The notes under the pieces: model-generated
Seen by the model: the letters and a program-made list of their open reading frames with translations, nothing else
Told to the model about the DNA's origin: nothing
Databases searched by the model: none
Made by a program: the position numbers and the translations under genes
DNA from: Lutraria lutraria
Taxonomy: Eukaryota; Mollusca; Bivalvia; Venerida; Mactridae
Assembly (NCBI GenBank): GCA_964023205.1
Contig: OZ026838.1
Location: 31,895,843-31,959,842 of the forward strand
DNA: 64,000 nucleotides
Direction: 5' to 3'
Shown here: piece after piece, positions 1 to 15,300 of the stretch
Layout of the letters: each line of letters opens with the position of its first letter
How positions within the stretch are numbered: the stretch's first letter is position 1

Positions 1-127
1 GCAGTTGCTTATGGAGGATGAGTGTCTAGTACTGGTTCTTCTCAGGAGCAATGTTTAGGTGAACTGTCCACCTCATATGACTCTGACTGTTGAAAAGGGG
101 CGTAAAACTTGATATAAACAAAAAAAA
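1..127 (+). repeat. SINE family 1, 3' part (cut by window edge)
   Basis: The core GTCTAGTACTGGTTCTTCTC and the tail 'gttgaaaagggg.gtaaaac', ending in an A-run, recur at 62063-62220; the core also recurs at 55839-56070. At those two sites a tRNA-like head precedes it. Here the head would lie left of the window. The A-rich end (119-126) fits a retroposed 3' tail. Confidence 0.7.
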
Positions 128-221
128 GTTGAGAGAGTGTCACAGTATTTTCAGAGTTATCTAACTTTACAAAAGATCTATGAGCATTAAAAACATATCA
201 TCTATACACTTATTTACTTAC

Positions 222-353
222 TTCACAAATTTGGAATGTTCGTATGACAAGTTTCGAAAGCTCTAAAGTATGCACGAGTTCTATGTGGATATCACCATGC
301 CGTACATACTTGTTCACACTAAGTATATCTCCCCAGTATTTATCACATTGTGG
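222..353 (-). CDS. PTP gene exon: QCDKYW motif, last exon visible
   Basis: A 132-bp exon (44 codons, phase 0 at both ends) with acceptor TTTCTTCAG and donor GAA/GTAAGT. It codes PQCDKYWGDILSVNKYV, then RHGDIHIELVHT and LELSKLVIRTFQICE. Family members read KCxxYWP, a Tyr/Gly-Asp turn, then [VI]-V-R-T-F. Here Gln replaces the Lys before Cys, and Gly replaces the Pro after YW. The next exon, expected to carry the WPD loop, is beyond the left edge. Confidence 0.93.
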
Positions 354-3300
354 CTGAAGAAAACAGAATATTAGAGGATATTAACATGCTTAATTACAGC
401 AATCTCTCACCTTTATGTGTAGCTCAACCATGTGTTTTTAACCCATGATGGAAGATTAATACACTGAATCAACTGTCACATGAGTATAGTCGGAACATAA
501 TTTAGTTATTGAATAAAATGCATTTACAGATAATAGATAAGAATAATTTAGCAAAATGGTATTTGTAAGTGTCGCAGGTGTGGTGGGTAGAACATAATCT
601 CATGAATCAACAGGAAGTTCAATTCCAGATATGTTTGAATGTCCATATCCCCTATTTGACTTAGTGAATTATTCTAACTAATTCCATCACGGTTCAAAAC
701 ACATGGTCAAGTTATATAATCTTGCAACAAATATAATGCAACAAAACAGCTTAGACTTCATAAAATCATGATTAGCATGACTGGTATAGTTGGAAATCAC
801 TGACGTCCAGTCTGTGCCAGACGTTATAATGTGTTGATGTATTCATTATATTATTATGACAGTCATATTGGGAAATTGCTAATATTCATGATAATACACC
901 ACTGTGCCAGACCTAATGTGTTGATGTTACACCACCGTTGTATTACTGAATTTACTCCAATTTTTTAAATTAAACAAACATTGCAAACTTCCTCTGACCA
1001 TCTTTGAGATTATTGTACTTATTCTTTTCAAAGAAGTTTATTCTTTATTAGTATTAATATAGAAGGGTTTTTTATCTATCATTATTAAAAAGAAATCAAT
1101 AACTTACTGCAGCATTTTCGAAAAGCCCTGTTGCCATAACAACAACATGAACATTTTCTTGCCACACAAGATGCCAGAATGCTGCTACTTGTTTACCACG
1201 TGGACCTGTGATACAAAAACATAAAATACCCAATATATATGTGATTCTAAATTTAGTATTTCCATTAGAGATTGAAATCCTCAAATGTAAAAATAGTGCA
1301 TAAAGTTTAGCAATAGCATTAAATCATAACACGAGAAGGCATTATGTGTCACGTCACGAAATTTCACGTCTACATTTTATCACTTTGTTATACGAATCTA
1401 TTCACTACCATCAACACTGTTCACTACTACCTCACCAGTGACTTTCAGTTACATAACCCCAAACATGCGTTGTGCTGAGGCGCAACGCAATATGATTATT
1501 TCTCTACAAAATAGACAGAAGCTGTTTTCCGACTAAAATAATACAATTTTATTGGCCTGGGATGAATATTTCTATTGTTTTATATTAGGATTATTAACCT
1601 AGTAGAAATAATACCAGCCTTAGGTCACATCCCAAGGTCAGTGTGTCCTCATAAAACAGCAATAAATGAGTATCATATCATATTTCTTCCATATATTGCT
1701 ACACCCTGGAGATTCATACAATAGATTTGGATAGCTCAACTAAATGATGGACATAGTTCTACCCAAACCATAAGAATTATGAAAGATTTCACTATTGATG
1801 TTTTTGTAACCATTAGTTACCACAAAATATCTGCTCATAGCTCATCTTCTGCAGTTCACTTTGAATTATCTTGTAATCATAAACCAATTGATAAAAGCTG
1901 CCTTTAATGTGTATGAAATATTCATGGAACTTCATTCTGAGGGAAAATTCTGGTGTGACGAAATTTAAACAAAGTGCTATGGAAACCAACAACACAAGGC
2001 TGTATCTAGTGAAATGTTAGATTAAGTTGATATGTGTTAATAGACATGTAAATATCCTCAGTAAATTGGCTTGGCTTTACAGCAATCAATAGTATTCCTT
2101 CTACAGCCTGTGGGCCCAATGGTAATCAACAATACAATATTTACGGACATTACAAGATTATCTTTGATGATAAATCTTTGCTAAGTCTGCTTATATTATA
2201 GAAGTACACCCTGTTTGGAATACTAATATAGATCTCATCTGTTGTATACCAGTATGCATGTGGATGTATACAACACCAATGGTAAAATTGACCATAAACA
2301 GCATCAGCCTGTTTTTGTTGCAGTATATCCTACATTTTGTGTTCATTAAATTATTATCAAACATCATCTTTTGATCACTAGTACATGTACATATTTGCCA
2401 TTTCCCCAGTACTTTGATGATGATCTAGAGATATAGCTTCTGAAGATTATGTGTCATAACACAAAAGAGAATTGAATATAAGTTGAAATTACAGAACATG
2501 ACAATCACTGATTAATTGATGCACCAACAGACGAGGTCATTAGGCAACTGTCCTATAAGGTGACCGACGACCCGACAAATATACAGGTAGAACCATCAAC
2601 CTACTAGAGAGGAAGCTGTCCAGATAGCTTCCACTCATTTAAAATTTTGTCCCAGATGGGATTTGAACTCACAGCAGTGAAGGGTCTGGAGATTATTAGT
2701 CAAAGACCATAACCACTTGACCATTAAAGATAGGGTCCATAGTAATATATTTATAAATAATAAATAAAAACTTGACAGCATTGATAATACATACTCGTAC
2801 CATTGTGTAAGTCATTCAGACATAAATATTGAATGACAGAATTCAAAACATTTTAGTTATATTGGTACAAATATAACTCTGTATATAGGTCACTACGTTG
2901 AACTCACCTTGTGTGGCAATATATTCTCTTTCACTTTGATAACCCTGAAATAAAAAACAACAACGTTAGATTTTGAAAGAAGCGAATAAAGTCATATTGA
3001 AGACTAGATTGTATAAAGGTATTTGTACACATTTATGAAATAGTTATACTATATAATATACATGTACAGATAATGTACATACCTAGCTATTTCAATAGTC
3101 AACAAATTCACAGCCATTTAAAAATGGCATCATACATCATGCTTCAATTAATTTGTTGTATACGATGGACAATAAATTGTTCTGAGACAATAAGTCTCAC
3201 AATATGGAGTTCAGAGACAATAAACAAAATGGAAATCTGAGACAATAAGTTTCACAATATGGAGTTCAGAGACAATAAACAAAATGGAAAACTGAGACAA

Positions 3301-6300
3301 TAAGTTTCACAATATGGAGTTCAGAGACAATAAACAAAATGGAAATCTGAGACAATAAGTTTCACAATATGGAGTTCAGAGACAATAAACAAAATGGAAA
3401 ACTGAGACAATAAGTTTCACAATATGGAGTTCAGAGACAATAAACAAAATGGAAAACTGAGACAATAAGTTTCACAATATGGAGTTCAGAGACAATAAAC
3501 AAAATGGAAAACTGAGACAATAAGTTTCACAATATGGAGTTCAGAGAAAATACACAATATGGAAATCTGAGACAATAAGTTTCACAATATAGAGTTCAGA
3601 GAAAATACACAATATGGAAATCTGAGACAATAAGTTTCACAATATGAAGTTCAGAGACAATACACAATATGGAAATCTGAGACAATAAGTTTCACAATAT
3701 GGAGTTCAGAGACAATAAACAAAATGGAAAACTGAGACAATAAGTTTCACAATATGGAGTTCAGAGAAAATACACAATATGGAAATCTGAGACAATAAGT
3801 TTCACAATATGGAGTTCAGAGAAAATACACAATATGGAAATCTGAGACAATAAGTTTCACAATATGAAGTTCAGAGACAATACACAATATGGAAATCTGA
3901 GACAATAAGTTTCACAATATGGAGTTCTGGGACAATACACAATATGGAGTTCTGGGACAATACACAATATGGAGTTCTGGGACAATACACAATATGGTGT
4001 TCTGGGACAATAAGTTTCACAATATGAAGTTCAGAGACAATACACAATATGGAAATCTGAGACAATAAGTTTCACAATATGAAGTTCAGAGACAATACAC
4101 AATATGGAAATCTGAGACAATAAGTTTCACAATATGGAGTTCTGAGAAAATACACAACATGGAGTTCTGGGACAATACACAATATGGTGTTCTGGGACAA
4201 TACACAATATGGTGTTCTGGGACAATAAGTTTCACAATATGGAGTTCTGAGAAAATACACAACATGGAGTTCTGGGACAATACACAATATGGAGTTCTGG
4301 GACAATACACAATATGGAGTTCTGGGACAATACACAATATGGTGTTCTGGGACAATAAGTTTCACAATATGAAGTTCAGAGACAATACACAATATGGAAA
4401 TCTGAGACAATAAGTTTCACAATATGAAGTTCAGAGACAATACACAATATGGAAATCTGAGACAATAAGTTTCACAATATGGAGTTCTGAGAAAATACAC
4501 AACATGGAGTTCTGGGACAATACACAACATGGAGTTCTGGGACAATACACAATATGGTGTTCTGGGACAATACGCAATATGGTGTTCTGAGCCAATACAC
4601 AATAAAGTGTTCTAGTTAAGTTTCAAAATACGGTGTTCCAGCTAGGTGTAACAATGAGTTTCCCAATATGGTGTTCTAGCTAGCTGAGACATTAAGTTTC
4701 ACAACACTGGGGGTATACAGAGATATATGGTGTTCCAATAAAATAACTTTATGATGTGAGCTAGGTGCAAACATCAAAGATAAGTTTGTCACATTGTAGT
4801 GAAGTATGACAATGTTACAAGCTGAGTTAATTCACAAAGGGGATATAGGTATGTTTCTGCAGCTAAATTGTACATCATTCTGTCTATCAAAGCTGTGTTA
4901 GTGGCTACCTCTGAATAAACAGCATGTTGTAAATAAATGCCATCATTGATTATTTAGAACAAAATGACCTCCAAATAAAGGCCACCAGTCAATAAAGGTC
5001 ACAATGTGTCCTTCCCAATATTTGTATCCAAGGCCACAATATGTCCTTCCCAATAGCTGTATCCAAGGCCACAATATGTCCTTCCTAATAGCTGTATCCA
5101 AGGCCACAATATGTCCTTCCCAATATTATTAGCTGTATCCAAGGCCACAATATGTCCTTCGCAATAGCTGTATCCAAGGCCACAATATGTCCTTCCCAAT
5201 ATCTGTATCCAAGGCCACAATATGTCCTTCCCAATATCTGTATCCAAGGCCACAATGTGTCCTTCCCAATAGCTGTATCCAAGGCCACAATGTGTCCTTC
5301 CCAATAGCTGTATCCAAGGCCACAATGTGTCCTTCCCAATAGCTGTATCCAAGGCCACAATGTGTCCTTCCCAATATCTGTATCCAAGGCCACAATATGT
5401 CCTTCCCAATATCTGTATCTGGCTACAGTAAGGTAGCACGTCTTTTAAGTTAGTTGTCATGGTAAATAATTGTTAATTTCTACAACAAGTTTCATTTGAA
5501 TTTGTAATCAAGAAACGTGGATTTATTATTGCTGTCATAATGTGTGTCTAGACTTGGTTTCAATATCCATTAGTTAATAAACACAATGTGAAATTGTAAT
5601 GGAATACAGCTAATTTCTTATTCTACTATCTGCTACATTAATTTTGATATTAACCTAAAGACAAAAAAAGTTTACAGACTGAAATTCATTAATATAATTA
5701 AACTTGGAATATGTATTCTTTTCAGAATACACATCTATAAATATTTGACTGGCAGGTAAAGACATTAAACATCACAGAATCATTGAGTTCATAAAAATAA
5801 AAAATAAAACAAGTATTGAAAGACAGAATTAAAACCGGATGCTGAAGGGCAACATGTCGAGCCCGCTGTTAAGAAAACTAATGACCTTGACTTTTGAACT
5901 ACGAGTATGGGTGATGTTCATGACACATCATCTCATTGAAGTAAACTTTCATACTGAGTTATTTCAAAATCCTTAAATGCAAACAGAAGGTTCAGCCCAG
6001 ACAAGGAAAACACTTTTGAAGGAAAGTGTAATCTTGACCTTTGACCGCTGTCCAGAACACATCATCTCATTGTAAGTCATTTTTAAATATGTCAATGCAT
6101 AAAGGAGACCCAGCCCGACCATGTCCTAAAATACTACATGGATCTTGTGCATGTCACACCGTCTCATGGTGTTTTTAAAAAAAAAATGTCAATGCATAAG
6201 GGACATGATACTCTTTTGATGTTTGACTTCTCAGAGTGACCTTGACCTTGCAGCTACAACTCTGAGTCTTGTGCACTGCACACTGTCTCATAGTGTTTAA

Positions 6301-9300
6301 CATTATGTCTAGTTATTTTCAAATAATTTTTATGTCAATGCATAAGTGAGATACTGCCCGAACAAGGAAAAATCTGGACAGACTAACTAACTAACTAACT
6401 AACTAACTAACATACAGACACGCAACTGCCATTGTGGTAACTATGTTGAGCTGACTGCAAGCGGGTTTGACAAAAAGTAAGTCACTCAGAACAAAAAAAT
6501 ATTCCGCAAATATGGGCAAGCAAACCATCCACTGTGTATATTCTTACAGGTTAACATTATACATAGAGTATCTATAGGAATATAACAGATAAACGGAAAT
6601 GGGAAGGGTGAAATGCAGACATTTCATTTAACAGTAGACAACATGAAACCACTTAAATGTTCAGATTGAATTACTTAACCAACATATGTTTTAGCAAAAT
6701 TATATACAAGCCATTTCACAAGAAATAATAAGGAACTTATCCCTTTCATTCCAGCAGAAGATAAATTGTGTTGATTTTATCTTATAGCTATTTGAGGAAT
6801 TAATCAGAAATGGGGCTGTCAAAATTGGTTCTGGTATGCACAAAATCAGTAATAACTATGTTCGAAACATAAACTTAAAAATTACACGAAGGACAAGATG
6901 GCCCATTATTGCTCACCTGAGAACAAAAACATTATTATTACAGGGTTTATATTCAGAACCGATTGCAGATGAAAACCATTGGTTAAAATTGCAAAAGAAT
7001 TGGTTACAATCCCAAAAGTTAACAAGAGGGCCAAGATGGCCCTTTATCGTTCACCTGAGAACATTGTGGCCATATACATTGTGAGCAAGTTTAATCACGA
7101 TTCGTTAAGAGCTGCGGATGCTAGAGTGTAAACAAACTAATTGTGGCCGGACGCCGGACATTCAACGATCCTAAAAGCTCACCTGATGAATCAGCTGAGC
7201 TAAAAAAATATTTGTCCAAACCAAATCATGTACATCACCTAGGAATCTCTCCATACATGCCATTATTGTTCAATCTTTTCTCATTTCCAACCATTATACA
7301 GTCTAATTATGGATTGCTTTCACAATTGTGTCTTAGTAGTACTATATGCCCTAAAGGGAATGGCTCACCCAATATTTCATACTGGTTTCAATCTTTGCTA
7401 GAATAGTAATAGCGGATAGTTGGAAAAATTAGTACAAAATCTTATGTGAACGTCTGGAAGCAATATAATATTTTGAAGAACTAAAACAGGTTCATAAAAC
7501 ATATAAGGACAATAAACCTGGCTAAGATTTCAATTCAAACATTATTTTATTCTCTTTCCCTGAATACAAATGGGAAATAATCAGTTTAGTTGTCCCAAAT
7601 AGGATGTTGATCACTTGCGCAGATGATTTTGTCTGGAATGTTTATATTTTTATGCTGCAAGCTACAAGTAATTTCAGTATAAATTAACATATGTATTTTT
7701 CTCAGTTGAAGATACTTTCAGGATATTATGCCATTTATGTACACAAACGAATACTATGTTTCCATAAAGCATAGGATCATAAAATCAAAACACATTCACC
7801 TACAGTCATCAAACTTCATATGTTGGTTCCTCATTTTTAGGTCGAAGTCACCTCAAGGGGGCATTGTATTTCAAAAACACATCTTGTTTCAAATATAAAT
7901 CTTGGTTACGTTCAGAGAAATAGTTCATATGCAAATGAAAAATTTGGCAAAGATAAAAAATGTCTACAGTAGGCAGAATAAATAGAGTCTGTGGGTTAAG
8001 TGGAAACTAAGGAACTTTTTTATGTATTACAGCTAAGGTTTTCTTATGACTTATTATTTATATTTAAACCTACTCAAAAGTTTTAATCTTTTAACAATTT
8101 ATTATAATTTTCAGCATTTGTCCAATTATAGTAACTGATTGAAATTGTTAAGACTAGTTCTGTTACAATAAGCTACTGATCTCAGATTCACATAGGAAAT
8201 GTATCATTCAGCATAATACATAGCCACCATATTGATTTAAATGGACAACTCCATGATTTAGTGGCCACTCATAATTGTAAGCTAAGTAAGTCAGGACTGT
8301 AAATAATTGTGATAATCAAAGTACTGAAAGTACTCATGGAATCTGAAATTACTTAGACTTACTTTGCAACATGGAACAGGAACCAGTTTAACAATTACAT
8401 GGCAGATGTAGAAAAATGTAGTCATTTGGTCCGCATCAAACTCATGCGCACCAAGCAAATGATGGCTATGAAAAGCTGAACTATCGTTCAGTTTCCAAAA
8501 ACTATGTAATAATAATTATTTAACAAATTCAAAAGACTTGTATCCTAAACAAGTACAGTGCAACCTCTCCAAAGCAACACCCTTTGGGAGTAGCAAAATT
8601 ATGTTGTTGTTGAGAGTTTGTTGATCTAGAGAGATTAAATTGATACTTAAATCTTGCAGTGGGAAAAAATCATGCTTTTGTTGAAGGGAGGTAGTTGCTC
8701 AAGAGAGGGCTGCTCTGGAGAGGTTGTACTGTATAGTAAAACTGGTATTTGCTGCCATCTTTGAATAAGGGCCATCCTGTAAATAAAGGCCATTCTTCTA
8801 ATAACCATCATTGATTATTTAGAACAAACTGACCTCTAAATAAAGACCACCTTTCAATAAATGCCACATCTTGTCTACCCTGAGGGTGGCCGTTATGTGA
8901 AGGTTTGATCAAAGATAACTAGGGTTGACATTAAAAGAAATAAGATTTAAACATATCTGTTTTATAAAAACAAGGCATCACAAAGTTTATTTATCCATTG
9001 TCTTAGTTCCACAGCTCATTAGTTGATATTTACGATAAAATGTCATTGAAATGTTGCCAACAATGCTTTGCAAAAGAAGAACTCAATTTACTGTAAGAAG
9101 TTCATGTTTAGATGATTAGGTATCCACCAAGTAAGTTTAGTTCCACAGAACTGCATGGAAGATAATATGATTCCATTATCCTATAAGTGAAAAGGAAATC
9201 AACATCTTACTATATTTCACACAAAAATGAAAGATATATGTTATGATTTTGTTTAAGGTTATTGAAGTCTCCTACTTCAGATGATCTATGGATATTGTTG

Positions 9301-12300
9301 GTTCTGTCTAGATCCAGAGAGTTGTCAAAAACTGTAAATATAAACACTCAGATGACAATAGTGTAGGTATAGGATTATAGACAGCAGAAAAATAAAGCAA
9401 TCTGTACATGATCAAAATAGAGACAGGAAGATAATACAACAGCAGGCAGGTATGTGTTCAACAACAAGTGCATTATTCCATTACTTTGTTCATTTATAAA
9501 GTTCCATGAGAATATGTCAAGCAAGATGAGCAATACCAATTTCCATGAGAATATGTTCAGTAAAATGAGAAAAACACATGAGAATCTGTTCAATCATTTA
9601 TACAGCATGAAAAGTGTTATAAGATTCTGTCTAGTATACAAAGTTTTATGAGGCTCTGTCCACTCACTTGTACAGAACAAAGTTTTATGAGATTCTGTCC
9701 ATCCACTTGTACAGTACACAAAGTTTTATGAGATTCTGTCTAGTAACTTGTACAGTATACAAAGTTGTATGAGACTCTGACCACTCACTTGTACAACATA
9801 CAAAGTTTTATGAGAATCTGTCCACTCACTTGTACAACATACTAAGTTGTATGAGATTCTGTCTAGTAACTTGTACAGTATGCAAAATTTTATGTTGTGA
9901 TTATGTCCACTCTTATGTACAGTATGCAGTTTTATGAGATTCTGTCCACTCAATTGTACAGTACAAACTTTTATGAGATTCTGTCCACTCAATTGTACAG
10001 TACAAACTTTTATGAGATTCTGTCCACTCACTTGAACAGTACAAGGTTTTATGAGATTCTGTCCACTCACTTGAACAGTACAAGGTTTTATGAGATTCTG
10101 TCCACTCACTTGAAACGTAACAAGGTTTTATGAGATACTGTCCAGTAACTTGTACAGCACAAAGTTCTATGAAAATCTGTCAACTAACTCATACAGAACC
10201 AACTCCTATGATAATCTGTCTACTAACATTAGCAGTACAAAGTTCTATGATTATCTGTCCACTAACATTAGCGGTACAAAGTTCTATGATAATCTGTCCA
10301 CTAACATTAGCGGTACAAAGTTCTATGATAATCTGTCCACTAACATTAGCAGTACAAAGTTCTATGATAATCTGTCCACTAACATTAGCGGTACAAAGTT
10401 CTAAGATAATCTGTCCACTAACATTAGCGGTACAAAGTTCTATGATAATCTGTCCACTAACATTAGCAGTACAAAGTTCTATGATAATTTGTCCACTAAC
10501 ATTAGCGGTACAAAGTTCTATGATAATCTGTCCACTAACATTAGCGGTACAAAGTTCTATGATAATCTGTCCACTAACATTAGCAGTACAAAGTTCTATG
10601 AGAATCTGTCCACTAACATTAGAGGTACAAAGTTCTATGATAATCTGTCCACTAACATTAGCGGTACAAAGTTCTATGAGAATCTGTCCACTAACATTAG
10701 CGGTATGAAGTTCTATGATAATCTGTCCACTAACATTAGCAGTACAAATTTCTATGAGAATCTGTCCACTAACATTAGCGGTACAAAGTTCTATGATAAT
10801 CTGTCCACTAACATTAGCAGTACAAAGTTCTATGAGAATCTGTCCACTAACATTAGAGGTACAAAGTTCTATGATAATCTGTCCACTAACATTAGCGGTA
10901 CAAAGTTCTATGAGAATCTGTCCACTAACATTAGCAGTATAAAGTTCTATGATAATCTGTCCACTAACATTAGCAGTACAAAGTTCTATGAGAATCTGTC
11001 CACTAACATTAGAGGTACAAAGTTCTATGATAATCTGTCCACTAACATTAGCGGTACAAAGTTCTATGATAATCTGTCCACTAACATTAGCGGTACAAAG
11101 TTGTATGATAATCTGTCCACTAACATTAGCAGTACAAAGTTCTATGATAATCTGTCCACTAACATTAGCGGTACAAAGTTCTATGATAATCTGTCCACTA
11201 ACATTAGCAGTACAAAGTTCTATGATAATCTGTCCACTAACATTAGCAGTACAAAGTTCTATGATAATCTGTCCACTAACATTAGCGGTACAAAGTTCTA
11301 TGATAATCTGTCCACTAACATTAGCAGTACAAAGTTCTATGAGAATCTGTCCACTAACATTAGCAGTACAAAGTTCTATGAGAATCTGTCCACTAACATT
11401 TGCGGTATAAAGTTCTATGAGAATTGATTCAGCATGTACAGTTTACCAACTACTTGATGAATTACTTTCACGCTGAATTACTTTCACTCTAAATTCATTC
11501 AGGAATGGAGTATAATATTGGTGAAAAAAATGGGGTGAGAAACTGTTCTGAGGGTGTTATATGCCAATCCATAAATTTCTAAGTTTCTCCTTTCAGGAAA
11601 TGTTGGAAGCATAAAGTTTCCAACAGATACACAGAGATAATCTTAGAATAACAATCAGTGGCATGTATTCACAGTGCTTTTAATGAAATGAACAATCTAG
11701 AACTTGTCAGTTACCTAGGAATGTATATTCCAACAATACAGTGAAACCTCTCCCATTAAGCAACACCCTTTGTGAGAAGCAAGATTATGTAGTTCTTGAG
11801 AGGTTAAATTAATAGTTAAATCTTGCAGTGGGAAAAAATCATGCTGTTCTTGAAGGGAGGTTGTTGCTTAAGAGAGGGTCGCTCTGGAGAGGTTGTACTG
11901 CATGGTACTTTTACATGCACATTGTCCACTTGCCAAATAAAATTGAACCGCAATAAAATAAAATTTTATAAAACCAAAATAGTTCTGGTTGGAATCTGTG
12001 TATTGTTGAGTAAAGGCCTTGTTTATTCATATTTGGTAATCTTTTGGTCCACTGGGACTATAATAAAAGGTTTGTTCAACAGAATTACAGGCAAGATATC
12101 AAATTATTGGACAGCAAACATGTACCAAATGAAAACAGAATACAATAATACCAGGCATATACTATGGTTGTATCATTTTCCTGGCCAGCCAATAATTTCT
12201 ATCTAGGATGAACTTCCTGTTATATCAATAGTGAAACTCAATTATGGTAAGATCTTCATTTATTGGATTCTTAACCAAGTTACACATCACTGGTCATCAA

Positions 12301-15300
12301 TTAGTAACCACTACATGGCCATACCACATGGTAAGTACAATGTATGTCTTTATGTTGTAAGGAACCAGAGCTGATCTTAGGAATCTAATAATAATCTTAT
12401 ACTATATATAATGATATACTATGGCAAACGCATGACTAAAAATTATTTCGTACAACCAGTAATAATGCATATGCCTTTAATGGGTTAATTAACAATTGAT
12501 ATATTAATTTTTATCCAGATCATGCATTTATTTAGAGAAAAAGTCAAGTTCCACACACCAGATGGTGATAATCTTCATTCAATATACATTGAACTTGTTC
12601 CATAAAACTGTACACTGGCTTCAAATTAAGTGTACCCACAATTTACACACAGTTACAATATTTAAATGATTATACATGTACAATACAACTAGCATTAATA
12701 TTAGGCTCACAATAGGTACAACATTAATCTTATTGTAAAGCAATATCAATGCAATGATATTCCATTAAGTTTAACAACATTGACACCAAATGGGAGCAAT
12801 TATTACTTATCTCCAGACTATAATTTATTCAATAGCAATGTCAGGGCTCACACATTCCAATAAGAATTATCCATAATGGAATGATAAGCAATTACATTCA
12901 ATATATCATCATGTGACACAGATGGTGCCATTGACAGATGATATGGCAATTGAAAAAAAAAACAATACCCATATTATGTGCAAAATATTGACACTGGAAC
13001 AGACCATGTATGATGTATGATAACCTCGGGAAAATTCAATCGTATCACAATTTTCTAAGTACTGTAATTTATGTCTATATTCTAAATACATCCGGAGAAC
13101 AAAAGGACCATAGATAAAGCGATGGAACATGAATATCCAAAGATAAAATGGCAACATTTTGAAAGCTGACACAATCAATTTATGAGAACAGAATATAACC
13201 TGAACTGTCATTCAGTAATAAACATGACAATATAATGAGACAATATCATAAAAATGAGAACTGCAGGGACATTAAATCAGATATTGTCTTGAAGGCCAAT
13301 ATCAGAAAATATGTTATCATCCTGGGGCAGTATTTAAGCAGAACTTTTGACATATATTTTAGTTCAAATGAAAATATCCACAAAACATTTACCAAGACAA
13401 AGCTGTTTAAGGTCAGCAGATTATACATGGTAAAAAATTATCAGACACTTAGAACTATGGTCTTAAATATATAATATTGTTTGTCTCTCATAGGAAAGTT
13501 GTATTTAATATGTTGAAAAATAAGCGACTCAGTTTCAAATTTTCGGGCTCTTGCCCTTCTTCAGGATTTATTTCATTTTGTTTTTTCATAATGTTGTTAT
13601 GACGTGACGTCATTTCCTTTATCACGACGCGCCAAAAGTGTGTGTCAATGCATAAACAGTGCATATGGTCTTAAATATGCCGAAATGAAAAACTGAGGTT
13701 GCATAACTTGAGGAAGCTGATCCTGATTTGGCTATTTTCCACTCTTACAGAATATCTCCGGTGCACCAAAACAAGCCATTTGAAGGTCCACAGATTGTGA
13801 AAGGATGTGGTAGTTCATGAATTTATTCATTACAGAGGACATGGAATTCATCGTCAGACCAGAATATATCATAATCTAAACACACAAGATTGTCCACTGT
13901 GAGTGCCAGACTTTTTGTGTTTGTTTTTAATAAAACATTATATTTGAGTATCACACATTTGAAGGAGAATATGAACAAGTTAAATATGTTATAGTCTTCA
14001 AAACTCAACAAATTTAAGGTTCTGCTGATTTCACTAGGACCAGCGCAAAAATATTTAGAATTAACTTCTTGCTATGGAATATATAAATCTGGATATGTGA
14101 TTGTTACACAAAACAGACTCAGAAAACTTCTAATAAATTGATCCTAAGACAAGCAAAGGGACCGTGAGAGATAAGATCTATGCATATATAAATAACCAGT
14201 AAATTACCAGAAAATAGTACCTCATGGCTCCAGTATTGAGTGAAGAATTCTAAGCCTCTGTATAAATTCATAACTTCCAAGAATACAACAAAAAAATGTC
14301 TCCAAAAATGTGTAGCTAAAATGAGTCTTAAACAATTGAGAACTACTAGCTGCAGGAAAGAGGACATTAGACGGCATATTTTGCAGATATACCGTTCATT
14401 GCTCACTGATTTTGAATGATTTTTAAGCCCCAGTCAAAAATCATGGATTAGTATATCATTAATGTCACATGCACTGCACGTGTGTCACCCATTTTCAATC
14501 AATGACTTAGTCCATCAGACATCCACCTTATACAATGTTAGAGACTAAAAATAAGGGTAACAGTCTTCATCTTATTTACAGTGAGTAAGAACATGTATCA
14601 ACCTAGCACAACACACAACTAAAATGAATAAATAAACAAGAGGGCCAAGATGGCCCTATATCGCTAACATGTCAATCACTGCTCACTCATTAAAACATTG
14701 TTTTGAACCGGTGACCTAGTTTTTTACCTAAGATGACCTATGTTAGAACTTGTCCTACATATGAATAAGACAAACATTCTGACAAAATTGGTGAAGATCC
14801 AATCAAAACTGTGACATCTACAGTGTTAACAAAGTTTTCCTAAGATTTGACCTGGTGACCTAGTTATTGACCCCAGATGACCCATATTTGTACTTGACCA
14901 TTATATCATTAAAACAGACATTTTTGCAAAGTTTGGTGAAGATCCAATAATAACTGTGAAATCTATAGTGTTAACATGTTTTTTCATTAGATTTGACCTA
15001 GCGACCTAGTTTTTTACCCAAGATGACCCATGTTAAAACTCGTGCAAGATATTGTAAAGACAAACATTCTGACAAATTTCATGATGATCCAATCAAAACA
15101 GTGACTTAAAGAGTGTTCACAAGATTTCCAGCAATTTGCCCTAGTGACCTAGTTTTACTACGGAAATGACCAATTATCAAATTTGACCTACATATTATTT
15201 AAATAAACATTCTGACAAAGTTTCATGAAGATCCAATCAAAACAGTGTTCACAAGGTTTTCCCTAATTTGGCCCTTGTGACCTAGTTTTTGACCCCAAAA

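Noticed and set aside
3181..5425. CRISPR-like array of direct repeats
   Set aside because: Units abut or merge without unique spacers, and the sequence is clearly animal; these are minisatellites.
10489..11427. 312-codon plus-strand open frame
   Set aside because: It is entirely a 39-bp tandem repeat whose length is a multiple of three; other frames are open too, with no unique sequence or start context.
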